DNA of 64,000 nucleotides from Draba incana (Eukaryota; Streptophyta; Magnoliopsida; Brassicales; Brassicaceae), in assembly GCA_963576765.1 (NCBI GenBank), contig OY755211.1:2918437-2982436 (forward strand), given 5' to 3'. The translations under genes were made by a program, and so were the position numbers. Positions 10,401 to 20,024 of this stretch are shown one piece after another. The stretch's first letter is position 1, and each line of letters opens with the position of its first letter. The notes below the pieces were generated by a model that was not told where the DNA came from, searched no databases, and saw nothing but the letters and a program-made list of their open reading frames with translations.

Positions 10401-11609
10401 AGAATACAGCTTTGTGTAATAGTTAATAGCTAATTGTTCTAGCTCCTTCTGATCCAAGACCCAACGCCCATCATCATCTTGTAACGACTCAATGCGGTTT
10501 CTCCTTCGCCTGATTATTGTTGACGTATGAAAAAAAGTGGTGTTACGATCACCAAAAGCTATATGCTTCTCTCTAGATTTCTGATACCAAATTAATTCTT
10601 CTTGTTCCAAGACAACATCCAACTCTTTGAGTAGCATCTCTTCTCTATTTAACAACACATCAGTCTGATTTACATCCAACAACCCTTGGATAACCTTGAT
10701 TTCAGACATGAGGTTTGCCTTCTTTTTATTCACATCGCCAAATACTTCTCGGTTCCAGCTTTTAAGCTTATCCCTGAGCTTCAACAAAGCTTGCGGTGTG
10801 GATAACAAAGTGTTCCAAGAACTCTCCAACAACCCCTTGAAACTCTCGTGTTTCAACCACGCCGCTTCGAATCGAAATGGTCGACGTCTTGGATCTCCGC
10901 TCTGTAATGGCGAGAGTTGTATAAACAGAGCCGTGTGATCAGATGCAAGAAACGGTAAATGAGTAACAACAGCTTCTTGCCATAACAATCTTGCCGTAGC
11001 ATTGCATAATATTCGGTCCAACCTTTTGGCAATATAGGTATTGGCCATGCGACCTCTCCTCCATGTGAATTTTGGACCTGTAAAACCCATATCAATAAGT
11101 GAAGCCGCATTAATCCATTCTCCAAATTCCAGCGAATCCTGCGATAGTCTACCATTACCACCAGTTCTTTCATCGAGCCTAACGATTGTATTGAAATCAC
11201 CGCCGATAAGAAGTGGTCCCTCAATTCCATGAATAACCTCTCCGAGTTTTTCCCATAAACCTTGTCGACGACTCACTGATGGGGCCGCATAGACCACCAC
11301 AAGATGCACCATATCAACACCTTCTCCTACCTTGGCATATATAAACTGAGATGATGATTCCACCACCGTAACCTGTCCAATACTCGATCTCCACAGTAGC
11401 CACAAGCCACCACTCTGCCCTATTGCATCGATTCTAAACGAATTCTCAAACCCGAGCCCTTGACAAATCGTTCCAGCTCGCTCTCCACTAGCATGAGTTT
11501 CAAACAGAGCAAGTATATCCGTATTAAATTTCTTCAACATGTATCGAATCGCACGACGAAAATTGGGTTTATTGGCCCCCCGGCAATTCCATAGTAATAG
11601 ATTCATCAT
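7461..11609 (-). CDS. LINE ORF2: endonuclease, reverse transcriptase and RNase H polyprotein
   Basis: One open frame of 1382 residues. The N-terminus (LLLWNCRGANKPNFRRAI) is an apurinic-type endonuclease domain with GGDFNTIV near residue 138 and a SDHTALF motif near 225. The reverse transcriptase has the LRQGDPLSPYLFVL block and the catalytic FADDLILFAEAS near residue 686. A zinc-binding zf-RVT region follows (RVWKVIVPERIQIFLWLG to CHVCKGGEETIIHILRDCP). The C-terminus is a plant-type RNase H with TDGASRGNPG near residue 1219, LAELWGVYYG near 1260, IDSEMVV near 1285 and ANRLADGLANYA near 1333. All catalytic motifs are recognisable and no stop or frameshift interrupts them, so the protein could be functional. 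It starts about 30 nt after ORF1 ends. Confidence 0.93.
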   Translation of the reverse strand: MMNLLLWNCRGANKPNFRRAIRYMLKKFNTDILALFETHASGERAGTICQGLGFENSFRIDAIGQSGGLWLLWRSSIGQVTVVESSSQFIYAKVGEGVDMVHLVVVYAAPSVSRRQGLWEKLGEVIHGIEGPLLIGGDFNTIVRLDERTGGNGRLSQDSLEFGEWINAASLIDMGFTGPKFTWRRGRMANTYIAKRLDRILCNATARLLWQEAVVTHLPFLASDHTALFIQLSPLQSGDPRRRPFRFEAAWLKHESFKGLLESSWNTLLSTPQALLKLRDKLKSWNREVFGDVNKKKANLMSEIKVIQGLLDVNQTDVLLNREEMLLKELDVVLEQEELIWYQKSREKHIAFGDRNTTFFHTSTIIRRRRNRIESLQDDDGRWVLDQKELEQLAINYYTKLYSMNDVPAGMERLPMEGFNVLTREEKHVLNKPISPLEIESSIRAMGSFKAPGLDGFQAVFYQKCWNVVGESVQKFVLEFFETGQFPEGLNDALVVLIPKVGKPEKITQFRPIGLCNVLFKTITKLMVLRLKCLMPILIGPAQSSFIPGRLSLDNIVVVQEAVHSMRRKKGQKGWMLLKLDLEKAYDRVRWDFLEDTLKAAKFPEVWITWIMKCVCGPSMHLLWNGEKTEPFQLQRGLRQGDPLSPYLFVLCIERLCHLIEQSIACGDWKPIRLSQSGPKLSHICFADDLILFAEASVSQIKIIRRILEKFCAASGQKVNLAKSKIFFSKNVSQDMGKMISEESGIASTMDLGKYLGMPVLQKRITKDTFGEILEKVSTRLAGWKANCLSMAGRLTLTKAVLTSIPVHAMSSIALPKSTIARLDQMSRSFLWGSSTSQRKPHLVSWERVCRPKWEGGLGIRCALEMNKALLAKMGWRLLHDKDSLWAMVFRSKYKIQGVQDQTWLTVKGTWSSTWRSVGIGLREVVIPGIGWILGDGKEVRFWKDKWLINEPLQDMVIGNLPDQERNLKASDLWRDGYGWSFDRIEPFLPRYYVLQLCSVALDTMTGARDRLSWRESANGEFTVRSAYLMLTREDTPRPNLSSLFHRVWKVIVPERIQIFLWLGVNQVLMTNVERQRRHLCDSGICHVCKGGEETIIHILRDCPAMAGIWTRLVPQRRHHSFFGQSLIEWIFSNLGDHHLRNNMVWSTLFAITVWWGWKWRCGNVFGVNRACRDRVQFVKDASKEVLIAHSRVSQLGQTRAARVERMIAWSKPAEGWLKLNTDGASRGNPGLATAGGVLRDERGQWCGGFALNIGICSAPLAELWGVYYGLLIAWERRVARLEIEIDSEMVVGFLKTGISEINPLSFLVRLCHGFVSRDWIVRISHVHREANRLADGLANYAFSLPLGFHSLHSSPDIVSPLLLEDVEGVSFPRQVICNLIQ

Positions 11610-11651
11610 AAAAACAGTATAACAACACCGTTGAACTACCGGGGAACACCA

Positions 11652-13244
11652 TTATGCTTGACCCAAATCCATCTCTCCCACAGATGGATGTTCGTGCACT
11701 AGTTTCTCACTCACAATAGGGAGTTTCTCCGATGACATCATTTTCCGATTAACCTGCTCCACCTCCCCGAGCTGAGTAGAGTTCGAATTCATCTTATCTT
11801 CACCGTCATATCGGACAAAGGCTCCACCTGGTCTTGTTACAGACTCTCTCTCCACTCTTAATCTCTTACCCGAAAGAGAAAAGCTATCTTCATTCTGAAC
11901 CGGGCCAAACACAAGACCCTTCGTGGGCTTATTGTGTTTTGATCGAGTTCTTGGCCCATTAAGCTTCAAGTTTTTACTAGGTCCGGCCTGTTTTGATTGA
12001 AAATCCAACTTCCCGCTGCTTTCAACCTTCTCCTGACTCTGTTTCCTTAATTCCATCGATTTGACTGAGATATTCGAGTCATTAATATGACTATCCATCT
12101 TCAATTGATTTTCCTTATCCACTTCCGCAGAAACAATCAAATCCCTTGATTCCGTTTCAATCATATCATCTGTTAATTTCCCGAAACTATTCGAAATTGA
12201 GATTCTTTCCTTTTCCGTCAATATTGGAATTTCCCGAAGATGCCGGCCTTGATTTGGTTTAGCTTTACCGGAATTACCGCCTGCTTTATTTTCCGATCTC
12301 CTTTCCGGACTGCCCGTCTTCCTTACCGGTGTAAAGCCATCCCCATTCTGCTCCTTCCGTCTTCCCTCCATGGACTCTGTTTCCGGAGCTGAGTTACTTC
12401 TTTGAACTGGAGCTACCTGAGGACACTTATGGATCATATGTCCATACAGACCACATCCAGAACAGATGGTATTAAGGCCCTCATAAGTAACATAATATCT
12501 CTCGTTATTGATCAATACAGAACCTTTCAATGGTTTTCTCAAGTCAACCTCCACACAAACTCTTGCGAATCTTGCTCTTTCAAGGTTCAAAGTAGTAGCA
12601 TCGACCTTCAACGGTGTACCCAATCCCTTTGCGATTCCCATCAAAATAGAGTTATGATAGAAATTGAGAGGTAAATTAGATAACCGAACCCACACCGGGG
12701 TCGTCACAATGGCATCCTTCATAGGGTCGAATTTCGGAGACCATGCTTGCACCATTAAATGGCTCCCAAATGCTCTCCATGGCCCTCCTGTTAACGCCGC
12801 CAAGTACTCCTCCTCCTCTCCGAAACGAACCATGAAAAATTGACGCGGTAAGTCGATTACGTGCATCGTCCCTGTCGGTTTCCACATCTCACGCAACCTC
12901 TTACTCAAAACGGTAATAGGAATATGTCTCCCCAATACCTTGACGATCATACATCGTTTCCACAATCCGTTCATTGCTTCTAGCATTTCTTCCTCTATGG
13001 TGATCTCCGGTTCACCGTCCTCCCCATTCGGGAAATCAACTCGTAACCTCGCTTTCACGAACTCCGCCTCCACAACCATCTCTGGCGTCATCCGACCTCC
13101 TACATTCGTCTCCGTAACTGTTGCTGCCCATGATCGTGTACCATCCGGAGGGTCTCCTGGTGGCCGCCCCTTCTCCATAGAGTCCGTCATGGTTGCATCT
13201 CTGGGAAACTCGCCATCGCCGCTCATGAGTTCTCTTCGTTCCAT
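11652..13244 (-). CDS. LINE ORF1: DUF4283-type nucleic-acid-binding protein with zinc knuckle
   Basis: Open frame of about 530 residues. After an acidic N-terminus it contains a DUF4283-like region (WKRCMIVKVLGRHIPI, MWKPTGTMHVIDLPRQFFMV, GGPWRAFGSHLMVQAWSPKF) and a CCHC zinc knuckle (CSGCGLYGHMIHKCP), followed by a long Lys/Ser-rich tail. ORF1 proteins of plant L1 elements bind the element RNA. The frame is open as far as 13292, but bases 13243 and above are target DNA. The first possible in-element start is the ATG at 13242-13244, whose first two bases come from the target duplication; the next Met is at 13226. Confidence 0.85.
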   Translation of the reverse strand: MERRELMSGDGEFPRDATMTDSMEKGRPPGDPPDGTRSWAATVTETNVGGRMTPEMVVEAEFVKARLRVDFPNGEDGEPEITIEEEMLEAMNGLWKRCMIVKVLGRHIPITVLSKRLREMWKPTGTMHVIDLPRQFFMVRFGEEEEYLAALTGGPWRAFGSHLMVQAWSPKFDPMKDAIVTTPVWVRLSNLPLNFYHNSILMGIAKGLGTPLKVDATTLNLERARFARVCVEVDLRKPLKGSVLINNERYYVTYEGLNTICSGCGLYGHMIHKCPQVAPVQRSNSAPETESMEGRRKEQNGDGFTPVRKTGSPERRSENKAGGNSGKAKPNQGRHLREIPILTEKERISISNSFGKLTDDMIETESRDLIVSAEVDKENQLKMDSHINDSNISVKSMELRKQSQEKVESSGKLDFQSKQAGPSKNLKLNGPRTRSKHNKPTKGLVFGPVQNEDSFSLSGKRLRVERESVTRPGGAFVRYDGEDKMNSNSTQLGEVEQVNRKMMSSEKLPIVSEKLVHEHPSVGEMDLGQA

Positions 13245-13259
13245 CCTTTGACTTGTTTT

Positions 13260-13456
13260 CATTTGGTTATCTGATTTTTCTTGAAGGAACAAAATGCTAT
13301 GTAAAAAACGAGAAATAAAGGTTAGAGTTTTATACGCACATATATATTATATGCTCATAAATTTGGGAAATTAGCATGAATAATCAACAAAAAATTTATA
13401 ATTATAAAAGTAACCAATTGACCTAAATTTAATGGCTAAGAATTATGTCATATTTA
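13260..13456. other. Spacer between LINE and MITE
   Basis: AT-rich spacer; no gene or repeat recognised. Confidence 0.5.
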
Positions 13457-13833
13457 GGCCATCACCATTGGAGACATTTTACCAATGTCTCACAATATAA
13501 AAATATTAAAAACACATTCTCTTCTTTTTCTCAACTTTATACCTTCTTTTTTATTTTTTTACTCAACTTTATACCTTCTCTTTCATCCTTTTACTCAACT
13601 TTTATTAATTTTATATTTAAACACACCCCAATTATCTCTCTCTTATGTCTTCCCCAAAACACAATCTCTCCAACTAAACCCACTATCTTCTCTCTTTACT
13701 CAACTTTTATTAATTTTATATTTCAATACACCACACTATTTCAACAAAAAAACACTCTCTTTCTTCCTTTTACTCAAATTTTAATAATTTTATATTATGA
13801 GACACACCCACATTGTCTCCAATGTACATGCTC
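13457..13833. mobile_element. MITE with imperfect terminal inverted repeats
   Basis: The left end reads GGCCATCACCATTGGAGACA; the right end, inverted, reads GAGCATGTACATTGGAGACA. The two share CATTGGAGACA exactly. Immediate flanks are TTA and TAA, which could be a mutated 3-bp duplication of the PIF/Harbinger kind. The interior is pyrimidine-rich and repeats the words CTCAACTTTATACC and CTTTTACTCAACTTTTATT. The same interior words recur at 34300-34560, so the two are related elements. Open frames here are low-complexity and not genes. Confidence 0.55.
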
Positions 13834-13959
13834 TAAGGTAATTTTGGCTACTTTCTTAATTATAATTTTTTTGTTGGTTATCTTGCAAATTAACCCCATA
13901 AATTTCAGTATACGTCACTTCTTTTTCTCAATCTTTATACTTCATACGTCATGAACATT

Positions 13960-14110
13960 TGACTTTCTCAAGCTTTCTCCTTCATGCGTATGACTAATAA
14001 ATAACCAAGAAATTCGAGACACTAATCGTTGAAAACGTGCCAAATATACCTTCACGTGTGTTTAATACACAAATCCCCACCTGTTGAATTCACAAAGATA
14101 TATAAACACA
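13960..14110 (+). promoter_or_regulatory. bHLH92 promoter: G-box and TATA box
   Basis: A G-box CACGTG lies at 14053-14058 and a TATA-like TATATAAA near 14098-14105, about 80 bp before the ATG. A TTGACT W-box-type core is seen near 13960. These fit a stress-responsive gene, as bHLH92 is in Arabidopsis. Confidence 0.5.
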
Positions 14111-14180
14111 CACACGCAGGAAACACACAACATTAAAATCACAAACTTCATCATATCCTCAAACAGTGTAAGAAATTAAG

Positions 14181-15509
14181 ATGGATTATTCCTATCTTGA
14201 TTCCATTTATAACCAAGAAGGAGACAACTTTTGGGATCTGATCTCCGGCGACGGTGACAGAACCGTTAATGTACAAAACAAAAGTGACTTCAAGCCATAC
14301 GTGAAGGATATGGAAGTGCATAAGAGGATATTATCGCCGGGGATATCTTCATCGACGGTAAATGTGAAAAAGAGAATGGTGGATTTGTTGAGAAAGAATT
14401 GGTCGGAGAAGAAAAACGCGGCGGCGCCGGAGAAAGAAAGATGCCGGAGACATATGATGAAAGAGAGAACAAGAAGAGAGAAACAAAAACAGAGCTACTT
14501 AGCTCTCCATTCTCTACTTCCATCTGCCACTAAGGTACATTTAATTAATTGTGTGTTATATTAGGTTTTAAAATAATTTATTAATCGACTTAATGACTTG
14601 AATTCATTTCTACAAAATGTTAAAAACAATAAAGGATCATTTATTTTTTGGGTATATAACACTGATTTTCATTTTTGTATGGTTAATTACATTGATCTTA
14701 TCAACCATAATGGATATTTTGTTTGTATGGAAATGTAAAGGATTTTGTCTACTATATTCATTTGTAACTCGTTCGTATTTTTTTCTTTTCCCTTTTCAAT
14801 AGAAATTTGTAAAGCATACTTAAATCATTATATGTCTAATTCTCTTGGTAAAAAAAATCAATGTGGAATTTCAATATTTCTTCTAATATCTCTAACCAAG
14901 CTTTTCTTTTGTTTCAGAAAGACAAAAATTCGATTGTCCAAAACGGTGTGGATGAGATTATAAAATTACAAAGATTAAAGAAAGATTTAGAGAGAAAACT
15001 TGAAATGCTGGAGGCAAAAGAACATGATGATGATATGAGTGGAACAAAGATCAAATTTAATCTACAAGAACCTTTGTCTGGACTCGATTCAATGTTAGAA
15101 GTTCTTCAATGTCTAAAATCAATGGGGACAAAACTCAAAACTGTCCACGCCAATATCTCTAACCACGAGTTCTCAGCGACCATGAACATTGACTCTCCGG
15201 TAAGCGTTGCATTCTTTATTTCAGAATTTAGAATTTTTTTTCCATGTTTATGTTATGATGTATAGAGAAACTAATTAAAAATCAAAATCTTGTTTTATTT
15301 GGTTTCTATTTTATTAGATTGTTTCGTGTTTATCTCATAATTTAGGTTGTATTTAATATTTTTGTGATAATATATACCATTATTTAGAGATTAAATTTAA
15401 AAATTGGTAGATAAGAGGAGAAGAGGTGGAGAAGATAGTAGAGAGAAGACTCCAGGAAACTGAATGGAAACTTCTCTTTCTCCCAGAAGCTTCCTTTATG
15501 AAAGACTAA
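14181..15509 (+). CDS. bHLH92: bHLH transcription factor, bHLH92 (At5g43650-like)
   Basis: Three exons, 14181-14534, 14918-15199 and 15411-15509, give 244 residues, close to the 247 I recall for Arabidopsis bHLH92. The N-terminus MDYSYLDSIYNQEGDNFWD is acidic. The basic region RRHMMKERTRREKQ has His, Glu and Arg at the 5-9-13 positions used for E-box/G-box contact. Helix 1 and the loop cross the first splice site (SYLALHSLLPSATK/KDKNSIV), followed by helix 2 and a leucine-rich coiled coil (IIKLQRLKKDLERKLEMLEAKE). The last exon ends ERRLQETEWKLLFLPEASF. The protein is a nuclear DNA-binding factor; its Arabidopsis counterpart is salt- and osmotic-stress induced. No defect was seen. Confidence 0.92.
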
Positions 15510-16198
15510 TGTGTACCTTTGTGATGACTTTCTTTCATTCATTTTTTTTCTATTTCACTTGTATATATATAAATTAATTGAGCACTGCTTTGTTGACTAT
15601 AGAAGAATAAATAATTTTGGCACTACTTTTGAGTTTTTGTCTCTACTGAATGATTCAGTTTGAATCCAGCGGCCATATTTTATCTAACTGAAAGGTTATT
15701 AAAAGTTAATGTTCATAAGATACAATACCGGCAGCAGAACCAAAAAAAAAGTTTACCAAAAAAAATAAAATATACAATACCGGCCATCATAACTATCATC
15801 CTTTTTATAGATGAGGCAAGATATACTAATCAAACTATAATAATATAGGACCATGTTATTGTCACATGCAAAGATGGACCATATTTTGTCACTTTAAAAC
15901 AAACAATGGATTAATCAACCTCAACTACCTATAGACAAAACGAAAAAGAACAAAATAAACAGCTCCTTAATCAGAAATTTATTCTGGAAATTATTGACTA
16001 TTTAAAAACTTGGAAAATTAGTAATATTCTCTAAGAAACCAAGTCTAAATCTAATAGTGGCATTAAAAACAAAGTCATCAAGAATAATACCATCGATAAT
16101 CCGAAAAGTTTAAAGAGATGATTTAGAGTATTCTCAAAACGACATATTTAGATGAGTAGGTAGAAAAATAAAAGAAAGCTAAAAAGCTTGTAATAGCT
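15510..16198. other. Intergenic, no gene
   Basis: bHLH92 3' UTR followed by AT-rich spacer and, at the far end, the presumptive 3' UTR of the first RPS15 copy. No repeat or gene recognised. Confidence 0.5.
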
Positions 16199-17329
16199 TC
16201 ACTTGAGAGGGATAAACCTAGAGGAGTGTGTGGCTCCTTGACCGGGTTTACCGTGCCTAACCGGTTTGTATGAGATTGAGAACTCAGCCAAGTAATGTCC
16301 GATCATCTCCGGTTTGATTTCGATTTGGTTGAAAGTCTTTCCATTGTACACACCAATGAGGCTTCCAATCATTTCAGGCATAATCACCATGTTCCTTAGA
16401 TGTGTTCTCACTACTTCTGGCTTCTCACCATCTGGTGCTTCTCTTTTCTAGTTTAACGCGAAAAAACAAAAAGCGAGTATTACTATATAATACTATTTTT
16501 GGTGTTGCTATTGATTAAAGCCATGTGGTCTGAAATAACCAACACACCACTTTCTCAAGCATTCTATAAAAAGAGTCAACATGCAAACCGTTCAATTAGA
16601 AAATTATGAATTCTGAATAAAATCTATACAAAACATAAATAGTTACACAAATATAATTATATAATTTCTGGCTATATCCAAGTATGTAGCTATATTTTTT
16701 GGATATAGCTCTTTTTTGGGGTCTAAGAATATTTTGCATATATATACATACTTTGAAACTAAAAAACCAATGAATCGAACCTAACTAAGTAAAGAAAACA
16801 GAGTGCGTAGCTCTATATCAAAATAAGCGTATATTAATCTCAAACATATCAATTCAACTCAAGAGATTCAATTGGGAGAGATTAATTAGGGTTTTACCGC
16901 TTTGCGCAATTTCTTGATAAGGGCCATAGGCTTCCTCGTTAATCCTCTAGACAACCTACAAGATGATAAAGAAAAAAGAAGAAGCAAATCATTGAGTATA
17001 ATATATGCCAAAAGTAAGACAAATAAACTTTTTGAAAAAACATATATCTGAATCAAACGATTTTAACCTTCTTCGAATTCGGGAGCTAAATTGGTTAACA
17101 AGATCCTCTGTAGGCATGTCAAGAAGAGTTTCGAGATCGATTCCTCTGTAAGAGAACTTCTTGAACGTTCTTTTTTTCGCAAGAGAAGCTGCAGAAACCT
17201 CTTGTTCGACTTGATCAGCCTACGGATTCCACATAGAAATTTTAAGACCATGATGCTGTCAGAAAAATATAAAACCAATCGAATAAATTATATGGTTTCG
17301 GTCGAGAGATGGAGATTGGAACTAACCAT
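16199..17329 (-). CDS. RPS15: Cytosolic ribosomal protein S15 (uS19), tandem copy 1, divergent
   Basis: Four exons, 17327-17329 (the ATG alone), 17068-17219, 16898-16955 and 16199-16447, give 153 residues. The protein is the 40S head protein uS19. Conserved blocks are KKRTFKKF, RKPMALIKKLRKAKREAP, RNMVIMPEMIGSLIGVYNGK and the RFIPLK C-terminus. It differs from the canonical plant sequence at many sites, for example MPEMIGSLIG for VPEMIGSIIG, FNQIEIK for FNQVEIK, and YKPVRHGKPGQGATH near the C-terminal tail that reaches the decoding centre. All splice sites are GT-AG and the frame is open, so it is probably expressed, but it has evolved faster than copy 2. A telo-box-like AAACCCTA lies just upstream (about 17365). 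Confidence 0.88.
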
Positions 17330-17634
17330 TGTTGTTGATTCGAGAAGCTATGGAAGTGACTATTGCTAGGGTTTTTGCTGTGAAGAAACGACAAGATACA
17401 TAACTTGTCACCCAATATTTATACTATTATAAGCTAGAAAATATTTTTTTTGGGTAAAGCTTCCATAAAACCGTTACCAAATATTTAAAATAGATTTAAT
17501 TATTTCCATATACACGAGATTTTGATATGAATGGTTTCTTTCAACATCTTCGAATTCAGAGAGTAAAATATATATCCGTAAAAATTCAAAATTATGAGTT
17601 TATGGTTATGACTTACTGTATATAAAATTCTGAA

Positions 17635-17815
17635 TTAGGGGTGGGCATTTGGGCATTTCGCTTTATATTCGAGTTCGGTTAGGGTTCGATTCTAGTCGGT
17701 TAATTCGGGTTAGATAAAATTCTAACTAAATTCAACCAAAATTAATTTGGTTCGGTTTAGTCTGATTTGAGTTTAGTTCGGTTGGGTTATACATTGGTTC
17801 GGATATCCAAATTTA
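17635..17815. repeat. GGGTGGGCA / TTCGGTT-rich repeat, possibly hAT-related
   Basis: The stretch starts TAGGGGTGGGCA and continues with repeated GGTTCGGTT-type words. In plants this text is common at ends of hAT-type non-autonomous elements. No matching opposite end or target duplication was found, so this is a weak call. Confidence 0.3.
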
Positions 17816-18260
17816 TAAAAGAAAAGATGACAAATAAAAGTATGTTTCAATATAAATACTCAAGTACCAAATCATGGGAAAACAAACTATAAAATCTCAA
17901 CATATAAATCAAAAGTGAATTTGTATTTTCGGAAACATCTTTCATATCATTAACTATGATTAAGTATTAAGAAAAGCACATTAGGTTACCCGTTCGGATT
18001 GATGTTTGTACAGATCCTTGTGCATTGATGCAAATTATAATTCGTACTTGATGGACTTAGTGAGCAAAAAGAATGCCGAGCAACAAGAAATTTATTAGAA
18101 AGTCAACGTGATTTAGGGAAAACAAAACCTAAAGGATAGAGAATCAACGAAGCAGAGTAGAAAAAAAGACAAAATGTTTATTTAACGAAAAAAAGAGAGA
18201 GGCAAGACTCAGCTTTGGAGCATCATCAAGAAGACCACTCTTGTATAAAGAGCTTATTAA
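17816..18260. other. Spacer between RPS15 copies 1 and 2
   Basis: AT-rich spacer with the 3' UTR of copy 2 at the right; nothing else recognised. Confidence 0.4.
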
Positions 18261-19511
18261 TCACTTGAGAGGGATAAACCTGGAGGAATTGGTAGCACCA
18301 ACACCAGGCCTACCGTGCTTAACCGGTTTGTATGAGATCGAGAATTCAGCCAAGTAATGTCCAATCATTTCCGGTTTGATCTCGACTTGGTTAAAAGTTT
18401 TTCCATTGTACACACCAATGATGCTTCCAATCATTTCAGGCACAATGACCATGTTTCTCAAGTGAGTTCTCACTGGCTCTGGCTTCTCACCAGCTGGTGC
18501 ATCTCTTTTCTGTTCAAATAAATAATCATAACTAGATCTTTAGTATTTTGAAGCCATTTGGTCACAAGCAAAATCCTCATGCAAGATGGAAAGACAATAA
18601 TTAATGACATAAGCAAGAGAAATGGAGTGTACTTATTTATATTAAAATTTTTAAGTCACATACAAGAGAATTGAATCATTTGAGACATAAACGTAGCGAA
18701 ATCGTAAACAAAAAAACGAAAAGAGATGCACTATCCAACTCCAAGATATATGGAATGGGAAAACTAGGTTCAAATGAATATTTTCTTTACAAGAATGAGA
18801 TCCAAATGGAATATAATTGAGAAACACTTCAAATATGAGTTTTGTAAAGAAAAAAAGTCATGATAATCTATAACTAAACCAGATTCGATTGCATACCATA
18901 TAAAATTGTATTCATGATTACATATATTCAAGAAGATAATCATATAATAAATATAAAACCTTTTTAAAATCACTTTTTATCATGATAATCTATAACTAAA
19001 CCAGTTAGAAATGATTCTATTATCTCAAAAGTACACAAATCATCAAGAGACACAATATGAGAAAACAAGTTCAAAGTTATATATAACATTTCAACAAAGA
19101 TCTTGTTAATGAGAGTAAATTAGGGTTTTCACCGCTTTGCGCAATTTCTTGATCAAAGCCATAGGCTTCCTCGTCAATCCTCTTGAGAATCTATAAAAAA
19201 ATTAATCCACATAAACAAATAAGAGACGATCTAACAAAATTCTCAACCATTTTTGGTTTCAATTTTTTTTGATCTTAACCTTCTGCGAATACGAGAACTG
19301 AAGAGCTTGACAAGATCATCAGTGGACATATCAAGAAGAGCATCGAGATCAACTCCTTTGAATTGAAACTTCTTAAACTTTCTCTTCTTCACAATACCAG
19401 CCGCAGCAACCTCTGGTTCCTATACATATTCCCATTACCAAACACAAATGTCCTAATTAAAAAAAACCTAATCATGATAATATGATACAAAGATCGAGAG
19501 AAACTAACCAT
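18261..19511 (-). CDS. RPS15: Cytosolic ribosomal protein S15 (uS19), tandem copy 2, canonical
   Basis: Four exons, 19509-19511 (ATG only), 19280-19419, 19133-19190 and 18261-18509, give 149 residues. The sequence is the typical plant RPS15: KKRKFKKFQFKGVDLDALLD, SSRIRRRFSRGLTRKPMALI, VPEMIGSIIGVYNGKTFNQV, and the tail KPVKHGRPGVGATNSSRFIP. The same intron positions as in the neighbours, with the ATG isolated on its own exon, show the three copies arose by tandem duplication. The promoter has site II boxes and a telo-box. This is the best candidate for the main functional copy, equivalent to Arabidopsis RPS15E (At5g43640). Confidence 0.92.
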
Positions 19512-19599
19512 TGTTTTGATCGATAAAATAAACCCTAAAATTCCAGAGAGAGTCTCTAATCAGTGTCTGTGCAAAACGACAAACAATCACCACAATATA

Positions 19600-19690
19600 T
19601 AGCTGGGCTAACCCTAATCTGATTTTTTCAACTGACCCCACATTAATCGGGGCCCATGTATTTACAAAATATTATCCGGGCCCGTATATT
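19600..19690 (-). promoter_or_regulatory. Ribosomal-protein-type promoter of RPS15 copy 2: site II and telo-box
   Basis: TGGGCT at 19604, AACCCTAA at 19610-19617 (a telo-box), GGGCCCA at 19650 and GGGCCC at about 19675 lie 90-170 bp upstream of the ATG. Adjacent telo-box and site II elements are the hallmark of plant ribosomal protein gene promoters. Confidence 0.7.
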
Positions 19691-20024
19691 TGGAAAGCCA
19701 ATGAAATTTTACCACAATATAGTTTGAGTAAGTCAAATCTCTATAAGTCTCAAATTTGATTGAAACTATAGTGTACTTTAATTTTTGAATTAGTCTTTTA
19801 CATCAGTAAGTGAATGAACAAAACTTAACACCTAAGGGAGTATTCATAAACATGACTAGTCATTGGCCCAATTGTAAATCTTCCAAAAACTTTGTTTGAG
19901 TCTTTGTTTAAACAAGAGCAGAGTACAACAACATCAAAAATGGTCCAAACACAGACAACAAAGGACCCTATAATCTCATAAACCAAATCACAACAACACA
20001 AACTTCTGTAGTAAAAAATCTTCT

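Larger units (their letters stand above)
7407..13259 (-). mobile_element. Plant L1-type LINE with both ORFs open, including its target duplications
   Basis: A non-LTR retrotransposon lies on the minus strand. The 17-bp word ATCCTTTGACTTGTTTT is present at 7407-7423 and at 13243-13259 and is read as the target-site duplication. On the minus strand the element ends in a run of at least eight A residues (plus-strand T run to 7431). ORF1 and ORF2 are both uninterrupted. There is essentially no 5' UTR: sequence homologous to the element stops at 13242, right at the start of ORF1, so the copy is probably 5'-truncated by the missing leader only. The perfect duplication and open frames point to a recent insertion between PRA1 and bHLH92. 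Confidence 0.9.

Noticed and set aside
13445..13954. 169-codon plus-strand open frame
   Set aside because: Composed of Phe/Ser/Leu-rich low-complexity translation of the pyrimidine-rich MITE.
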